A DNA stretch of 26,363 bases from Isoptericola sp042668085 (GTDB lineage Bacteria; Actinomycetota; Actinomycetes; Actinomycetales; Cellulomonadaceae), in NCBI RefSeq assembly GCF_042668085.1, contig NZ_JBHVBO010000035.1, forward strand, positions 1 through 26,363, read 5' to 3'. Each line of letters starts with the position of its first letter. Position 1 is the first letter of the stretch. The position numbers and the translations under genes are program-made. The notes under the pieces are model-generated. The model was not told the origin of the DNA. It worked only from the letters and a program-made list of their open reading frames with translations, and made no database searches. This document shows positions 1 to 7,118 of this stretch, piece after piece.

Positions 1-1
1 A

Positions 2-1192
2 CGGGTCGCCGAGGACGCCCCGGCGGGCCGCGGCGAGGCGTTCCTGCTGCAGGGCGGGGACTGCGCGGAGACGTTCGCCGACGCGAACGCGACCCGCATC
101 CGCAACAAGATGCGCACCATCCTGCAGATGGCGGTCGTGCTCACCCACGGCGCCAGCACGCCGGTGGTCAAGATGGGCCGGCTCGCGGGCCAGTACGCCA
201 AGCCGCGCTCGTCGGACGTCGAGACGCGCGACGGCGTGACCCTGCCCGCGTACCGGGGCGACATGGTCAACGGGCACGAGTTCACGACCGTCTCGCGCAC
301 GCCCGACCCGCGGCGCCTCGAGCAGGCGTACCGGATCTCGTCGGCGACGGCGAACGTCGTGCGGGCCTTCACGCAGGGCGGCCACGCCGACCTGCGCCGG
401 GTGCACGAGTGGAACCGCGGCTTCATGCGCAACCCCGCCTTCGCGCGGTACGAGCGCACGGCCGCGGAGATCGACCGCGCGATCCGCTTCATGGAAGCGT
501 GCGGGGCGGACTTCGACGCCCTGCGCTCCGTGGAGTTCTACCTCAGCCACGAGGCGCTCATCCTCGACTACGAGCGGGCGCTCACCCGGGTGGACGCCCG
601 GTCCGGCGAGGCGTACGCGACGTCGGCCCACTTCCTGTGGATCGGCGAGCGCACCCGCCAGCTCGACGGCGCGCACGTGGAGTTCCTCTCGCGGGTCGCC
701 AACCCGATCGGGGTCAAGCTCGGCCCGACGACGTCGGCCGACGACGCCCTCGCGCTGGCCACGCGGCTCAACCCGGCCAACGTCCCGGGCCGGCTCACGT
801 TCGTCACCCGCATGGGCGCCGGCAGGGTGCGCGACGTGCTGCCCGAGGTGGTCGAGAAGGTCACCGCGGCGGGCGTGGCCGTGACCTGGGTGACCGACCC
901 GATGCACGGCAACACGATCACCTCGGACAGCGGCTACAAGACGCGCCGGTTCTCCGACGTGCTCGACGAGGTGACCGGCTTCTTCGAGGTGCACCGCGCC
1001 CTGGGCACCGTGCCGGGCGGGCTGCACATGGAGCTCACGGGCGACGACGTCACCGAGGTGCTCGGCGGCAGCGAGGAGATCGACGACGCAGGGCTCGCGC
1101 TGCGGTACGAGACGCTCGTCGACCCGCGCCTCAACCACCAGCAGTCGCTCGAGATGGCCTTCCGCGTGGCGGAGATGCTCACGAGCTGGTGA
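2..1192 (+). CDS. aroG: Class II 3-deoxy-7-phosphoheptulonate (DAHP) synthase, 5'-truncated
   Basis: Condenses phosphoenolpyruvate with erythrose 4-phosphate, the first step of the shikimate pathway to aromatic amino acids; cytosolic. The frame is open from base 2, so the N-terminus is outside the window; 396 residues are visible and the class II family is usually about 450-460. Class II signatures are visible: FLLQGGDCAETF right at the left edge, GRLAGQYAKPRSSD, YRGDMVNG, HFLWIGERTRQLDGAH, NPIGVKLGPTTS, TDPMHGNT, GGLHMELTGDDVTE and DPRLNHQQSLE. The TGA stop lies 21 bp from the stop of the convergent kinase gene, and a short hairpin fills that gap. In Mycobacterium tuberculosis the equivalent gene (Rv2178c) also sits next to pknL and Rv2175c, which supports the assignment. 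Confidence 0.96.
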   Translation, partial: RVAEDAPAGRGEAFLLQGGDCAETFADANATRIRNKMRTILQMAVVLTHGASTPVVKMGRLAGQYAKPRSSDVETRDGVTLPAYRGDMVNGHEFTTVSRTPDPRRLEQAYRISSATANVVRAFTQGGHADLRRVHEWNRGFMRNPAFARYERTAAEIDRAIRFMEACGADFDALRSVEFYLSHEALILDYERALTRVDARSGEAYATSAHFLWIGERTRQLDGAHVEFLSRVANPIGVKLGPTTSADDALALATRLNPANVPGRLTFVTRMGAGRVRDVLPEVVEKVTAAGVAVTWVTDPMHGNTITSDSGYKTRRFSDVLDEVTGFFEVHRALGTVPGGLHMELTGDDVTEVLGGSEEIDDAGLALRYETLVDPRLNHQQSLEMAFRVAEMLTSW

Positions 1193-1195
1193 CGC

Positions 1196-1213
1196 GCGCC
1201 CTCGCCCGGGCGC
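1196..1213. terminator. Short hairpin between convergent stops
   Basis: A perfect 6-bp stem (GCGCCC / GGGCGC) with loop TCGCCC fills almost the whole 21-nt gap between the DAHP synthase stop and the kinase stop. Its position suggests a bidirectional terminator. There is no T tract, which is common in high-GC actinobacteria. Confidence 0.45.
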
Positions 1214-3262
1214 TCACCAGATGGTGAGGGTGACCGTGCTGCCCTTCGGGGCCCTGCCGGTGGTGTCCTGGAACCGGACGGTGTCGAGGATGCCGCCCAG
1301 GTAGGTGTTCTCCTCGACCACGAAGCCGGCCTTCTCCAGCGCCTTGCGGGCCGGCTCGGTGTGCTTGCCCACGACGTTCGGCACCTCGACCAGGGGCGGG
1401 CCCTGGGAGATCGTCAGCGTGACGGTGTCCGTGCGGTGCGCGGTGGCGCCCTCCTTCGGGTCCTGCGCCAGCACGTGCCCCTTCGGGACGTCCTCGGAGT
1501 ACTCGGGGTCGGCGAGCTCGACGACGAGCCCCAGCCCCTCCAGGTCCTCGACCGCCGCGTCCTTCTCCTTGCCCACCTCCTGCGGCACCTGCACCGGGGC
1601 GGGACCGTCCGAGACGGTGAGCGTCACGACCGTGTCGTGCCGCTGGCGCGAGCCCTCGTCCACCGACACGTCGAGCACCTCGCCACGACGGGCCTCGTCG
1701 TCGTACGACCGGGTCGGGTCGCCGACGGTGAAGCCCGCGTCCTCCAGGGCGGCGGTGGCGTCCTTGTCGCCGGCACCGACCAGGCCTTCCGGCACCGTGA
1801 GCATCTGCACGCCGCGGGACACGACCAGCTCCACCGAGCCGTCGGTGCGGACACGGTCGCCGGGCGCTGGCACGGTCGTGACGACCGAGCCCTCCGGGAC
1901 GTCGTCGTCGAACGCGCGGCTCGTCGTCGTCTCGAGGCCCGCGTCCTCGAGCACGGCGCGGGCGTCCTGGGCGGCGACCCCGGCCACCCCCGAGGGCACC
2001 GAGGTCCAGGCGCCGGGGCCGTCCGCGAACCACCACCACGTGCCCAGCCCGCCGCCGGCGAGCACCAGCACGAGCGTGAGGGCCCACGCGACCGCGCGAC
2101 GTCGCCGGGAGGGACGCCGGTACGCCTCCGTGGGCTGCTCGACGAGCCGGTCCGTGGGCTGCGCCGGCGCGCGCGCCGACACCTCCTGGAAGAACGCCGT
2201 CGGGATCTCGTCGACCGCGTCCGTCCCCGCGCGGCCGTCGTCCTCGTCGCCGTGCGCCGCGTCGCCCGGGCCGTCGGGGTCGGAGGACCCGGGCTCGGCG
2301 ACGGCGGCGGGCGGCTCCGCCCGTCGCGCGAGCACGTTGTCGTCGAGCGCCGAGCGCAACGCCTCGACCGCCGCGAGCGCCGCGCCGGCGTCCGGCGGGC
2401 GCCGCTCGGCGTCCCGGGCCGCGAAGGACGCGACGAGCGCGTCGACCTCGGCGGGGAGCCAGTCCACGAGCGAGGACGGGGCCGGGAGGTCCTCGTGCAC
2501 GTGGTGGAAGGCGACCTGGATCGGCGTCTCGCCCGCATAGGGCAGGGTGCCGGTGACCAGCTCGTACGCCAGCACCCCGACCGCGTAGACGTCGGTACGG
2601 GCGTCGCAGGTGCCGCTGGTGATCACCTCGGGCGCCAGGTAGGCGACCGTGCCCAGCACGGTGCCGGTGGCGGTGGTGGTCACCTCCGTGACGGCGCGGG
2701 CGAGGCCGAAGTCGGCGACCTTGACCCGCGCGCCCGGCACGGCGTCGCCGGGGGCGTCGTCCCGGGCGGGGTCCGGTGCGGGGTCCGGTGCGGCGTCGTC
2801 GCCGACGACGAGCACGTTCTCCGGCTTGACGTCCCGGTGGACCAGCCCCTTGCGGTGCGCGGCGGCGAGCGCGGCGAGCACCTGCGCGACGACGTCGAGC
2901 GCGCGGCCGAGGGTGAGCGTGCCCGACGCGTGCAGCTCGCGCCGCAGGTTGGTGCCCGGCACGTACTCCATGGCGAGGTAGCTGGTGTCGCCGTCGACGC
3001 CCTGGTCGTAGACCGCGACGACGCCGGGATGGGTGAGGCGGGCGGCGGCGCGCGCCTCCCGGCGGAAGCGGGACACGAACGCGGCGCCGTCCACGCCGTC
3101 CGCGAGGTGCGGGTGCATCACCTTGATCGCGACCTCGCGGTCGAGGCGGCGGTCGGTGGCCCGGTACACGGTGGCCATGCCCCCGCGGGCGACGCGCGCG
3201 ACGATCTCGTACCGCCCGTCGACCAGGCGGCCGAGCATCGGGTCGGTCGTCGCGATGGCCAC
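1214..3262 (-). CDS. pknL: PASTA-domain transmembrane Ser/Thr protein kinase (PknL/PknB-like)
   Basis: Eukaryotic-type Ser/Thr kinase, 682 aa. The cytoplasmic kinase domain (about 18-305) shows the glycine loop ARGGMATVY, Lys47 in VAIK, HRDVKPEN (Asp144), DFG (Asp184) and APE. An acidic, Thr/Pro-rich juxtamembrane stretch follows, then one membrane segment (about 389-412) and four extracellular PASTA repeats (about 420-682) that in this family bind muropeptides or lipid II. The first Gly of the P-loop is Ala, which I recall also in mycobacterial PknL. Mycobacterial PknL is shorter and lacks PASTA repeats, so this protein combines PknL synteny with PknB-like architecture. A Pro/Asp-rich insert of about 25 residues (153-178) separates the catalytic loop from DFG. 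GTG is chosen as start because a -10 hexamer lies 6 nt upstream. It is divergent from the HTH gene at 3311, its likely substrate by analogy with Rv2175c. Confidence 0.93.
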   Translation of the reverse strand: MAIATTDPMLGRLVDGRYEIVARVARGGMATVYRATDRRLDREVAIKVMHPHLADGVDGAAFVSRFRREARAAARLTHPGVVAVYDQGVDGDTSYLAMEYVPGTNLRRELHASGTLTLGRALDVVAQVLAALAAAHRKGLVHRDVKPENVLVVGDDAAPDPAPDPARDDAPGDAVPGARVKVADFGLARAVTEVTTTATGTVLGTVAYLAPEVITSGTCDARTDVYAVGVLAYELVTGTLPYAGETPIQVAFHHVHEDLPAPSSLVDWLPAEVDALVASFAARDAERRPPDAGAALAAVEALRSALDDNVLARRAEPPAAVAEPGSSDPDGPGDAAHGDEDDGRAGTDAVDEIPTAFFQEVSARAPAQPTDRLVEQPTEAYRRPSRRRRAVAWALTLVLVLAGGGLGTWWWFADGPGAWTSVPSGVAGVAAQDARAVLEDAGLETTTSRAFDDDVPEGSVVTTVPAPGDRVRTDGSVELVVSRGVQMLTVPEGLVGAGDKDATAALEDAGFTVGDPTRSYDDEARRGEVLDVSVDEGSRQRHDTVVTLTVSDGPAPVQVPQEVGKEKDAAVEDLEGLGLVVELADPEYSEDVPKGHVLAQDPKEGATAHRTDTVTLTISQGPPLVEVPNVVGKHTEPARKALEKAGFVVEENTYLGGILDTVRFQDTTGRAPKGSTVTLTIW
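2766..2789. repeat. Perfect 12-bp tandem duplication inside the kinase gene
   Basis: Two exact head-to-tail copies of GCGGGGTCCGGT (2766-2777 and 2778-2789). On the coding strand they produce the PDPAPDPA part of the insert between the HRD and DFG motifs. The unit is a multiple of three, so the duplication keeps frame. Confidence 0.9.
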
Positions 3263-3268
3263 GCGACG

Positions 3269-3274
3269 AGTGTA
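3269..3274 (-). promoter_or_regulatory. -10 hexamer of leaderless kinase promoter
   Basis: TACACT on the minus strand, 6 nt before the GTG start of the kinase. With transcription starting about 7 nt after the hexamer, the mRNA would begin at the start codon. No clear -35 is visible. Confidence 0.65.
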
Positions 3275-3298
3275 GGGGTGCCCCGTTCGGCAGGCCCG

Positions 3299-3304
3299 TA
3301 GGCT
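3299..3304 (+). promoter_or_regulatory. -10 hexamer of leaderless Rv2175c-like gene
   Basis: TAGGCT, 6 nt before the GTG at 3311. Only 24 bp separate it from the opposing kinase -10, so each promoter's -35 zone covers the other promoter's -10 zone. Confidence 0.65.
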
Positions 3305-3310
3305 GGCCCG

Positions 3311-3730
3311 GTGAGCGACACCACCGCGCCGGAGCCCGGCGCCCCCGGCACCGACAGCACCGACGACCGCACCGCCCTGGAGTCCCTCGTGGACGAGTGG
3401 CTCACCCTGCCCGACGTGGCGGAGGTCCTCGGCACCGACGTGAGCAAGGTGCGCGGCCTGGTCTCCGAGCGGACTCTCGTGGGGATCAAGCGGGGCGAGC
3501 GGAACACGTTCCAGGTGCCCGCCGCGTTCCTCGTGACGGACGACGGGGCTCCGCAGGTGCTCCGCACGCTGCGCGGCACGGTCCTGGTGCTCTCCGACGT
3601 CGGGCTGGACGACGCCGCCATCCTGCGCTGGTTGTTCGAGACGGAGCCCTCGATCGGCGCCGCCCCGATCCGGGAGCTGCGCGCCGGACGCCGCGCCGAG
3701 GTGCGGCGGGTGGCCCAGGCGCTGCTCTGA
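3311..3730 (+). CDS. Rv2175c-family HTH DNA-binding protein
   Basis: Small protein of 139 aa. A Thr/Ser/acidic-rich N-terminal tail (about 1-27) precedes a winged-HTH-like segment (EWLTLPDVAEVLGTDVSKVR, then LVGIKRGERNTFQVP) and an alpha-helical C-terminal part ending in RVAQALL. This arrangement fits the actinobacterial Rv2175c family. In M. tuberculosis Rv2175c is a DNA-binding protein phosphorylated on an N-terminal Thr by PknL, encoded divergently from it, which is exactly the arrangement here. By analogy, the N-terminal Thr cluster (residues 4, 5, 14, 17, 21) may be the phosphoacceptor region; this is inference. The GTG start is supported by the 6-nt spacing from TAGGCT. The target genes are unknown. 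Confidence 0.9.
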   Translation: MSDTTAPEPGAPGTDSTDDRTALESLVDEWLTLPDVAEVLGTDVSKVRGLVSERTLVGIKRGERNTFQVPAAFLVTDDGAPQVLRTLRGTVLVLSDVGLDDAAILRWLFETEPSIGAAPIRELRAGRRAEVRRVAQALL

Positions 3731-3734
3731 CGCC

Positions 3735-3758
3735 GGGTTGCTCCGGGGGTTGCTCCGG
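3735..3758. repeat. Perfect 12-bp tandem duplication between convergent genes
   Basis: Two exact adjacent copies of GGGTTGCTCCGG (3735-3746, 3747-3758) take up 24 of the 33 bases between the stops of the HTH gene and the polyprenyl synthetase gene. No convincing terminator hairpin is visible in this gap. Confidence 0.9.
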
Positions 3759-3763
3759 TCGGG

Positions 3764-4870
3764 TCAGGCCGCCCGGTCGACGGCGGCCCGCGCCAGGTCC
3801 AGGAGGACCTCGCGGCCCGGCTCGGCGAGCCCGGCCGTGGACAGGGCGTCCAGAGCGCCGTCCGCGAGCGTGTCGATGAGGGTCTCGACGCCGTCGAGCG
3901 CCCCCGAACCGGCGATGACCCCGCGCAGCCGCTCGACGGTCGCGGCGTCGAGGGCCGGGTCGCCGAGGTGCGCGACGACGAGGTCGCGGTCGGCGGCCCC
4001 CGCGGCGGCCAGCGTGCGGGCCATCAGCACCGTGCGCTTCCCCTCGCGCAGGTCGTCGCCGGCGGGCTTGCCCGTCACGGAGGGGTCGCCGAACACGCCG
4101 AGCACGTCGTCGCGGAGCTGGAACGCCTCACCGAGCGGTAGCCCGGCGTCCGAGACGGCCGTGACGCGCGCGGGCGACGCCCCGGCGAGGACCGCACCGA
4201 GCACGAGCGGACGCTCCACCGAGTAGCGTGCCGACTTGGCGCGCAGCACGTCCCGGGCCCGCTCCTCGTCGGCCGCGGGGTCCAGGCCCCAGGGCTCGGC
4301 CTGCACGAGCACGTCCAGGTACTGGCCCACGACCACCTCGGTCTGCATGGCGTCGAACAGCGAGCGGGCCGCGGCCGCGCGGTCGGCGGGCAGGTCGGCG
4401 ACGGCGGCCGCCATCTCGCGCTGGCACGCGACGAGGCACAGGTCGCCGAGCAGGATCGCGGCGGACGTGCCGAAGCGCTCGGCCGATCCCGCCCAGCCGG
4501 CGCCGGTGTGCCGGGCCTCGAAGGCGCGGTGCGCGGTGGGCTCGCCGCGGCGCGTGTCCGACGCGTCCATGACGTCGTCGTGCAGGAGGGCGGCGGCCTG
4601 GAACAGCTCGAGCGCCGCCCCGGCCCGCACCACCGCGTCCCGCTCGGGGCCGTCCGCCGCGCCGCCGTGGGCGCGGTAGGACCAGTAGCAGAACGCCGCG
4701 CGCAGCCGCTTGCCCCCGCGCAGCAGCACGGCGGCCTGGTCGGTCAGCGCGGCCGCCGGGGCGCCGATCGCGGCGACCTCCTGGGCGAGGGTGTCGAGGT
4801 GCTCCTCGACCCGGGTGTCGACGTCGGTGCGGAGGTTCTCGAGGTCGACCAGCGACGCGGCGGAGGGCAT
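3764..4870 (-). CDS. idsA: Trans-polyprenyl diphosphate synthase (geranylgeranyl/farnesyl type)
   Basis: Class I trans-isoprenyl diphosphate synthase, 368 aa, which elongates allylic diphosphates with isopentenyl diphosphate for quinone, carotenoid or lipid-carrier precursors; the chain length is not determined here. The motifs are clear: GGKRLRAAF (about 52-60), the first Asp-rich motif DDVMD (98-102) followed by TRRG, and the second Asp-rich region QLRDDVLGVFGD (251-262) with GDDLREGKRT (271-280). The ATG start is supported by TAGGCT 6 nt upstream. A related synthase (idsA2, Rv2173) lies in the same neighbourhood of M. tuberculosis. The gene converges on the Rv2175c-like gene and has its own promoter, separated from the upstream lipoprotein gene by a hairpin. 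Confidence 0.93.
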   Translation of the reverse strand: MPSAASLVDLENLRTDVDTRVEEHLDTLAQEVAAIGAPAAALTDQAAVLLRGGKRLRAAFCYWSYRAHGGAADGPERDAVVRAGAALELFQAAALLHDDVMDASDTRRGEPTAHRAFEARHTGAGWAGSAERFGTSAAILLGDLCLVACQREMAAAVADLPADRAAAARSLFDAMQTEVVVGQYLDVLVQAEPWGLDPAADEERARDVLRAKSARYSVERPLVLGAVLAGASPARVTAVSDAGLPLGEAFQLRDDVLGVFGDPSVTGKPAGDDLREGKRTVLMARTLAAAGAADRDLVVAHLGDPALDAATVERLRGVIAGSGALDGVETLIDTLADGALDALSTAGLAEPGREVLLDLARAAVDRAA

Positions 4871-4876
4871 GCCGAC

Positions 4877-4882
4877 AGCCTA
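4877..4882 (-). promoter_or_regulatory. -10 hexamer of leaderless polyprenyl synthetase promoter
   Basis: TAGGCT on the minus strand, 6 nt before the ATG at 4870. It is the same hexamer and spacing as in front of the Rv2175c-like gene. Confidence 0.65.
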
Positions 4883-4903
4883 TGCGCCCGGCCAGGAGGT
4901 CCG

Positions 4904-4920
4904 GACGGGCGAGGCCCGTC
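4904..4920 (-). terminator. Hairpin downstream of the lipoprotein gene
   Basis: A perfect 7-bp stem, GACGGGC / GCCCGTC, with a 3-nt loop, 12 nt past the stop of the lipoprotein gene and upstream of the polyprenyl synthetase -10. It probably terminates the lipoprotein transcript. Confidence 0.5.
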
Positions 4921-4931
4921 AGCGGGCCCCG

Positions 4932-5573
4932 TCAGCCGACGACGACGGAGCCGCTGACCGTCACCAGGCGGCGCTCGCCGTCGTCGAGCACGCCGAGGGT
5001 GACGGACTCCACGACCGGACCGGCGTCCTTCTTCCCCTGCTCCTTCCCCCGCGGCGTGCTCTCGCGGCCGAAGGTGGTCTGGGCGGTGAGGCCGGAGAAG
5101 CTCGACGTGCCGGACTCCTCGAAGCCTGCCTTGCGGAGCCGCGTCGCGAGCTGGTCGATGACCTCCTGCGTGCTGCGCTGCGTGGCGAGGTTGAGGGTGA
5201 CGTCGGTGAGCCCGCCCTCGCCCGCGGCGGCCGAGCTGGCGAGGACCGTCGCGTCCTCGGGAGCCCCGAGCAGCTCCTCGGGGAACCCGTCGGCGTACCC
5301 GCCGACCGTCGTGTCCGGGTCGAACGTGGGCAGGGCTGACGCGTCGTCCGGTGCCGGCTCCGGGGCAGGGGCGTCGGTGGCGCCGCGCACCCCGACGCCG
5401 GAACCGTCGTCGCCGGTGGCGGAGACGTCGTCGTCCGGGCCGGCGTCGCCGAGCAGACCGCAGCCGGACAGCGCGAGGAGCGCCGTGAGCGCCGCTGCCC
5501 CGACGCCGCGCGCGCCCGGCCCGGGCGCAGTTCCCGCCCGGGGGCGACGCGGACGACGGGGGAGCGAGGGCAC
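4932..5573 (-). CDS. Lipoprotein of unknown function
   Basis: Predicted secreted lipoprotein of 213 aa. An Arg/Pro-rich N-terminus (MPSLPRRPRRPR) is followed by a hydrophobic segment ending in a lipobox LLALSGC, so Cys would be the lipidated first residue of the mature protein. An acidic, Pro/Ala-rich linker follows, then a globular C-terminal part with alternating hydrophobic strands. I do not recognise the family. The open frame extends upstream to 5645, but the GTG at 5573 is the better start. It gives a normal-length signal peptide and has the -10-like TACGGT 7 nt upstream, while the extra 24 codons look like non-coding sequence. It is divergent from the DUF4192 gene. Confidence 0.8.
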   Translation of the reverse strand: MPSLPRRPRRPRAGTAPGPGARGVGAAALTALLALSGCGLLGDAGPDDDVSATGDDGSGVGVRGATDAPAPEPAPDDASALPTFDPDTTVGGYADGFPEELLGAPEDATVLASSAAAGEGGLTDVTLNLATQRSTQEVIDQLATRLRKAGFEESGTSSFSGLTAQTTFGRESTPRGKEQGKKDAGPVVESVTLGVLDDGERRLVTVSGSVVVG

Positions 5574-5580
5574 GGCGCCT

Positions 5581-5586
5581 ACCGTA
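5581..5586 (-). promoter_or_regulatory. -10 hexamer of leaderless lipoprotein promoter
   Basis: TACGGT on the minus strand, 7 nt before GTG 5573. It places the start 24 codons inside the longest open frame. Confidence 0.6.
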
Positions 5587-5630
5587 GCGGCCCGTGGCGA
5601 CCCCGCCGCACCCCGAGTCAGGGGACAGCT

Positions 5631-5659
5631 CAGCACGGACAGCACGGGACAGCACGTGA
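5631..5659. repeat. Three short direct repeats upstream of DUF4192
   Basis: Three successive imperfect copies: CAGCACGGA (5631-5639), CAGCACGGGA (5640-5649) and CAGCACGTGA (5650-5659). They run directly into the imperfect palindrome GTGACGTC-TGG-GACGTCTCAC (5656-5676). They lie in the 201-bp divergent gap between the lipoprotein and DUF4192 genes, so they could be protein-binding sites. No regulator is identified. Confidence 0.7.
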
Positions 5660-5774
5660 CGTCTGGGACGTCTCACGGCGGCGCGGACTTGGGAGCCTGC
5701 CCCCAGCGCGGTGCCGTCCACAGCCGGGCGCCACGCGCCGCCGCGGCCCGCGGCCGTGCACTGGGATCGACCCC

Positions 5775-7109
5775 ATGGACGCCGCATACGCCACCGACCG
5801 CGCCGGGGAGCCCGGCCTCGCCTTCGACACCCCGCTCGTGCTCCGATCCTCGTGCGACCTGCTCGCGGCCGTGCCGTACCTGCTGGGGTTCCGTCCCCGG
5901 GAGTGCCTGGTCGTCGTCGCGGTCACCGAGGACGGACGGGTCGGCCTCGTCGCGCGGACCGGCCTGGCCGACCCCGACGAGCCCTCGGGCGGGCCCGGGG
6001 ACGAGGCGGACGGCGGGACGAGCGGCAGCGCGGGCGTCGTCGCCCGCGCGGTCGCGCGGGTCGGGGCGCGCCTGGCGCTCGTGGTGCTCTACACGGCGTC
6101 CCCGCCGGACGAGGTCCGGGCGCGAGAGGCGGCGGTCGTGGGGGCGCTGGAGGAGTCCCTGGGCCCGACGGTCGACGTGGAGGCCTGGCTGGTGGGTCCG
6201 GACGGCTACCGCGGCCTCGACTGCGTGGACCCCGCGTGCTGCCCGGCGCGAGGACGACCCGTGAGCGAGCTCGAGCACGGCGAGGTGGGGGCGGCGTTCG
6301 TGGTCGCCGGGCGCGTCATCGCGGCCTCGGAGCAGGAGGCGCACCGGGTCCGCGCGCTGCCGGCGGGCGTGCGCGGCCGCGTCGCGAAGGCGGCCGTGCG
6401 GGCGGAACGGACGCGCGCCGCGGCGGCCGACGCGGCGCGCGACGCGCTGGGGCGCTGGCGTGCCGAGGCCTACGGGGTCTGGTGCGACCTAATGCGCCAC
6501 GCGGCGGCGGAGCTGCGCACCTGCCCCGCCGGCGACGTCGAGCTCCCGCCGGCACGCCTCGGCCGCCTGGCGGTGGCGCTCGCGGACGTCCGGGTCCGCG
6601 ACGCCGTGCTGCTGTCGCTGGTGCCGGGCGGCCGGGAGGCGGCGGACCGGACGGCGCGGGCGGGCGGGGACGGCGACGTCGCGCCCGACGTGGAGGCGGC
6701 CACGGCCCGCGCGATCGCCCGGGTGGTGGACCCGCGGGTCGGGGTGCCGCCCGACGGGGCGACCGCCGACGCCGCGCGGCTCGTGCTGGAGCAGCTGGTG
6801 GGCGGCGCGCCGCGGCGGTGGCACGCGCCGCCACTCGCGCTGCTGGGCTTCCTGGCGTGGTGGCGGGGCGACGGGTGGCTCGCGGCCCGGCGGGTGCGCG
6901 AGTCCGCGAGGCAGGACCCCACCTACCGGCTGGCAGCGCTCGTCGCCGGCGTGCTGGAGGCGGCGGTGCCGCCCGGCTGGGTGAGCGCGGCGGGAGGACC
7001 AGCCTCGGAAGCAGCGGACGGCCGGGCCGGTGCCGGCGAGGGGGCCCTGGCGGCCGATGCGGACGGCGTCGCCGGTGTGGCCGGTGTGGCCCGGCCGACG
7101 GTCGGGTAG
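5775..7109 (+). CDS. DUF4192 domain-containing protein
   Basis: Cytosolic protein of 444 aa in the actinobacterial DUF4192 family, function unknown. The family signature is visible near the N-terminus: VLRSSCDLLAAVPYLLGFRP followed by a hydrophobic strand CLVVVAV. The C-terminal region carries a conserved-looking Trp-rich patch (LLGFLAWWRGDGWLA) and helical repeats. The last 40 or so residues are Ala/Gly-rich and include a 9-bp tandem repeat (7071-7088) encoding AGVAGV. No Shine-Dalgarno sequence is obvious before the ATG at 5775, and the nearest -10-like hexamer (TGGGAT, 7 nt upstream) lacks the usual A at position 2. The TAG stop forms the first three bases of the -10 of the next gene. Confidence 0.85.
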   Translation: MDAAYATDRAGEPGLAFDTPLVLRSSCDLLAAVPYLLGFRPRECLVVVAVTEDGRVGLVARTGLADPDEPSGGPGDEADGGTSGSAGVVARAVARVGARLALVVLYTASPPDEVRAREAAVVGALEESLGPTVDVEAWLVGPDGYRGLDCVDPACCPARGRPVSELEHGEVGAAFVVAGRVIAASEQEAHRVRALPAGVRGRVAKAAVRAERTRAAAADAARDALGRWRAEAYGVWCDLMRHAAAELRTCPAGDVELPPARLGRLAVALADVRVRDAVLLSLVPGGREAADRTARAGGDGDVAPDVEAATARAIARVVDPRVGVPPDGATADAARLVLEQLVGGAPRRWHAPPLALLGFLAWWRGDGWLAARRVRESARQDPTYRLAALVAGVLEAAVPPGWVSAAGGPASEAADGRAGAGEGALAADADGVAGVAGVARPTVG

Positions 7110-7112
7110 CGT
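7107..7112 (+). promoter_or_regulatory. -10 hexamer of leaderless universal stress protein gene
   Basis: TAGCGT, 6 nt before ATG 7119. Its first three bases are the stop codon of the DUF4192 gene, so one TAG serves as both translational stop and promoter element. Confidence 0.65.
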
Positions 7113-7118
7113 GCCCCC

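Noticed and set aside
1361..3301. Very long open frames opposite the kinase gene (646 and 411 codons)
   Set aside because: They are GC-bias shadows: Arg/Ala/Gly-rich or Ser/Thr-rich translations with no recognisable domain, fully antisense to a well-supported kinase.
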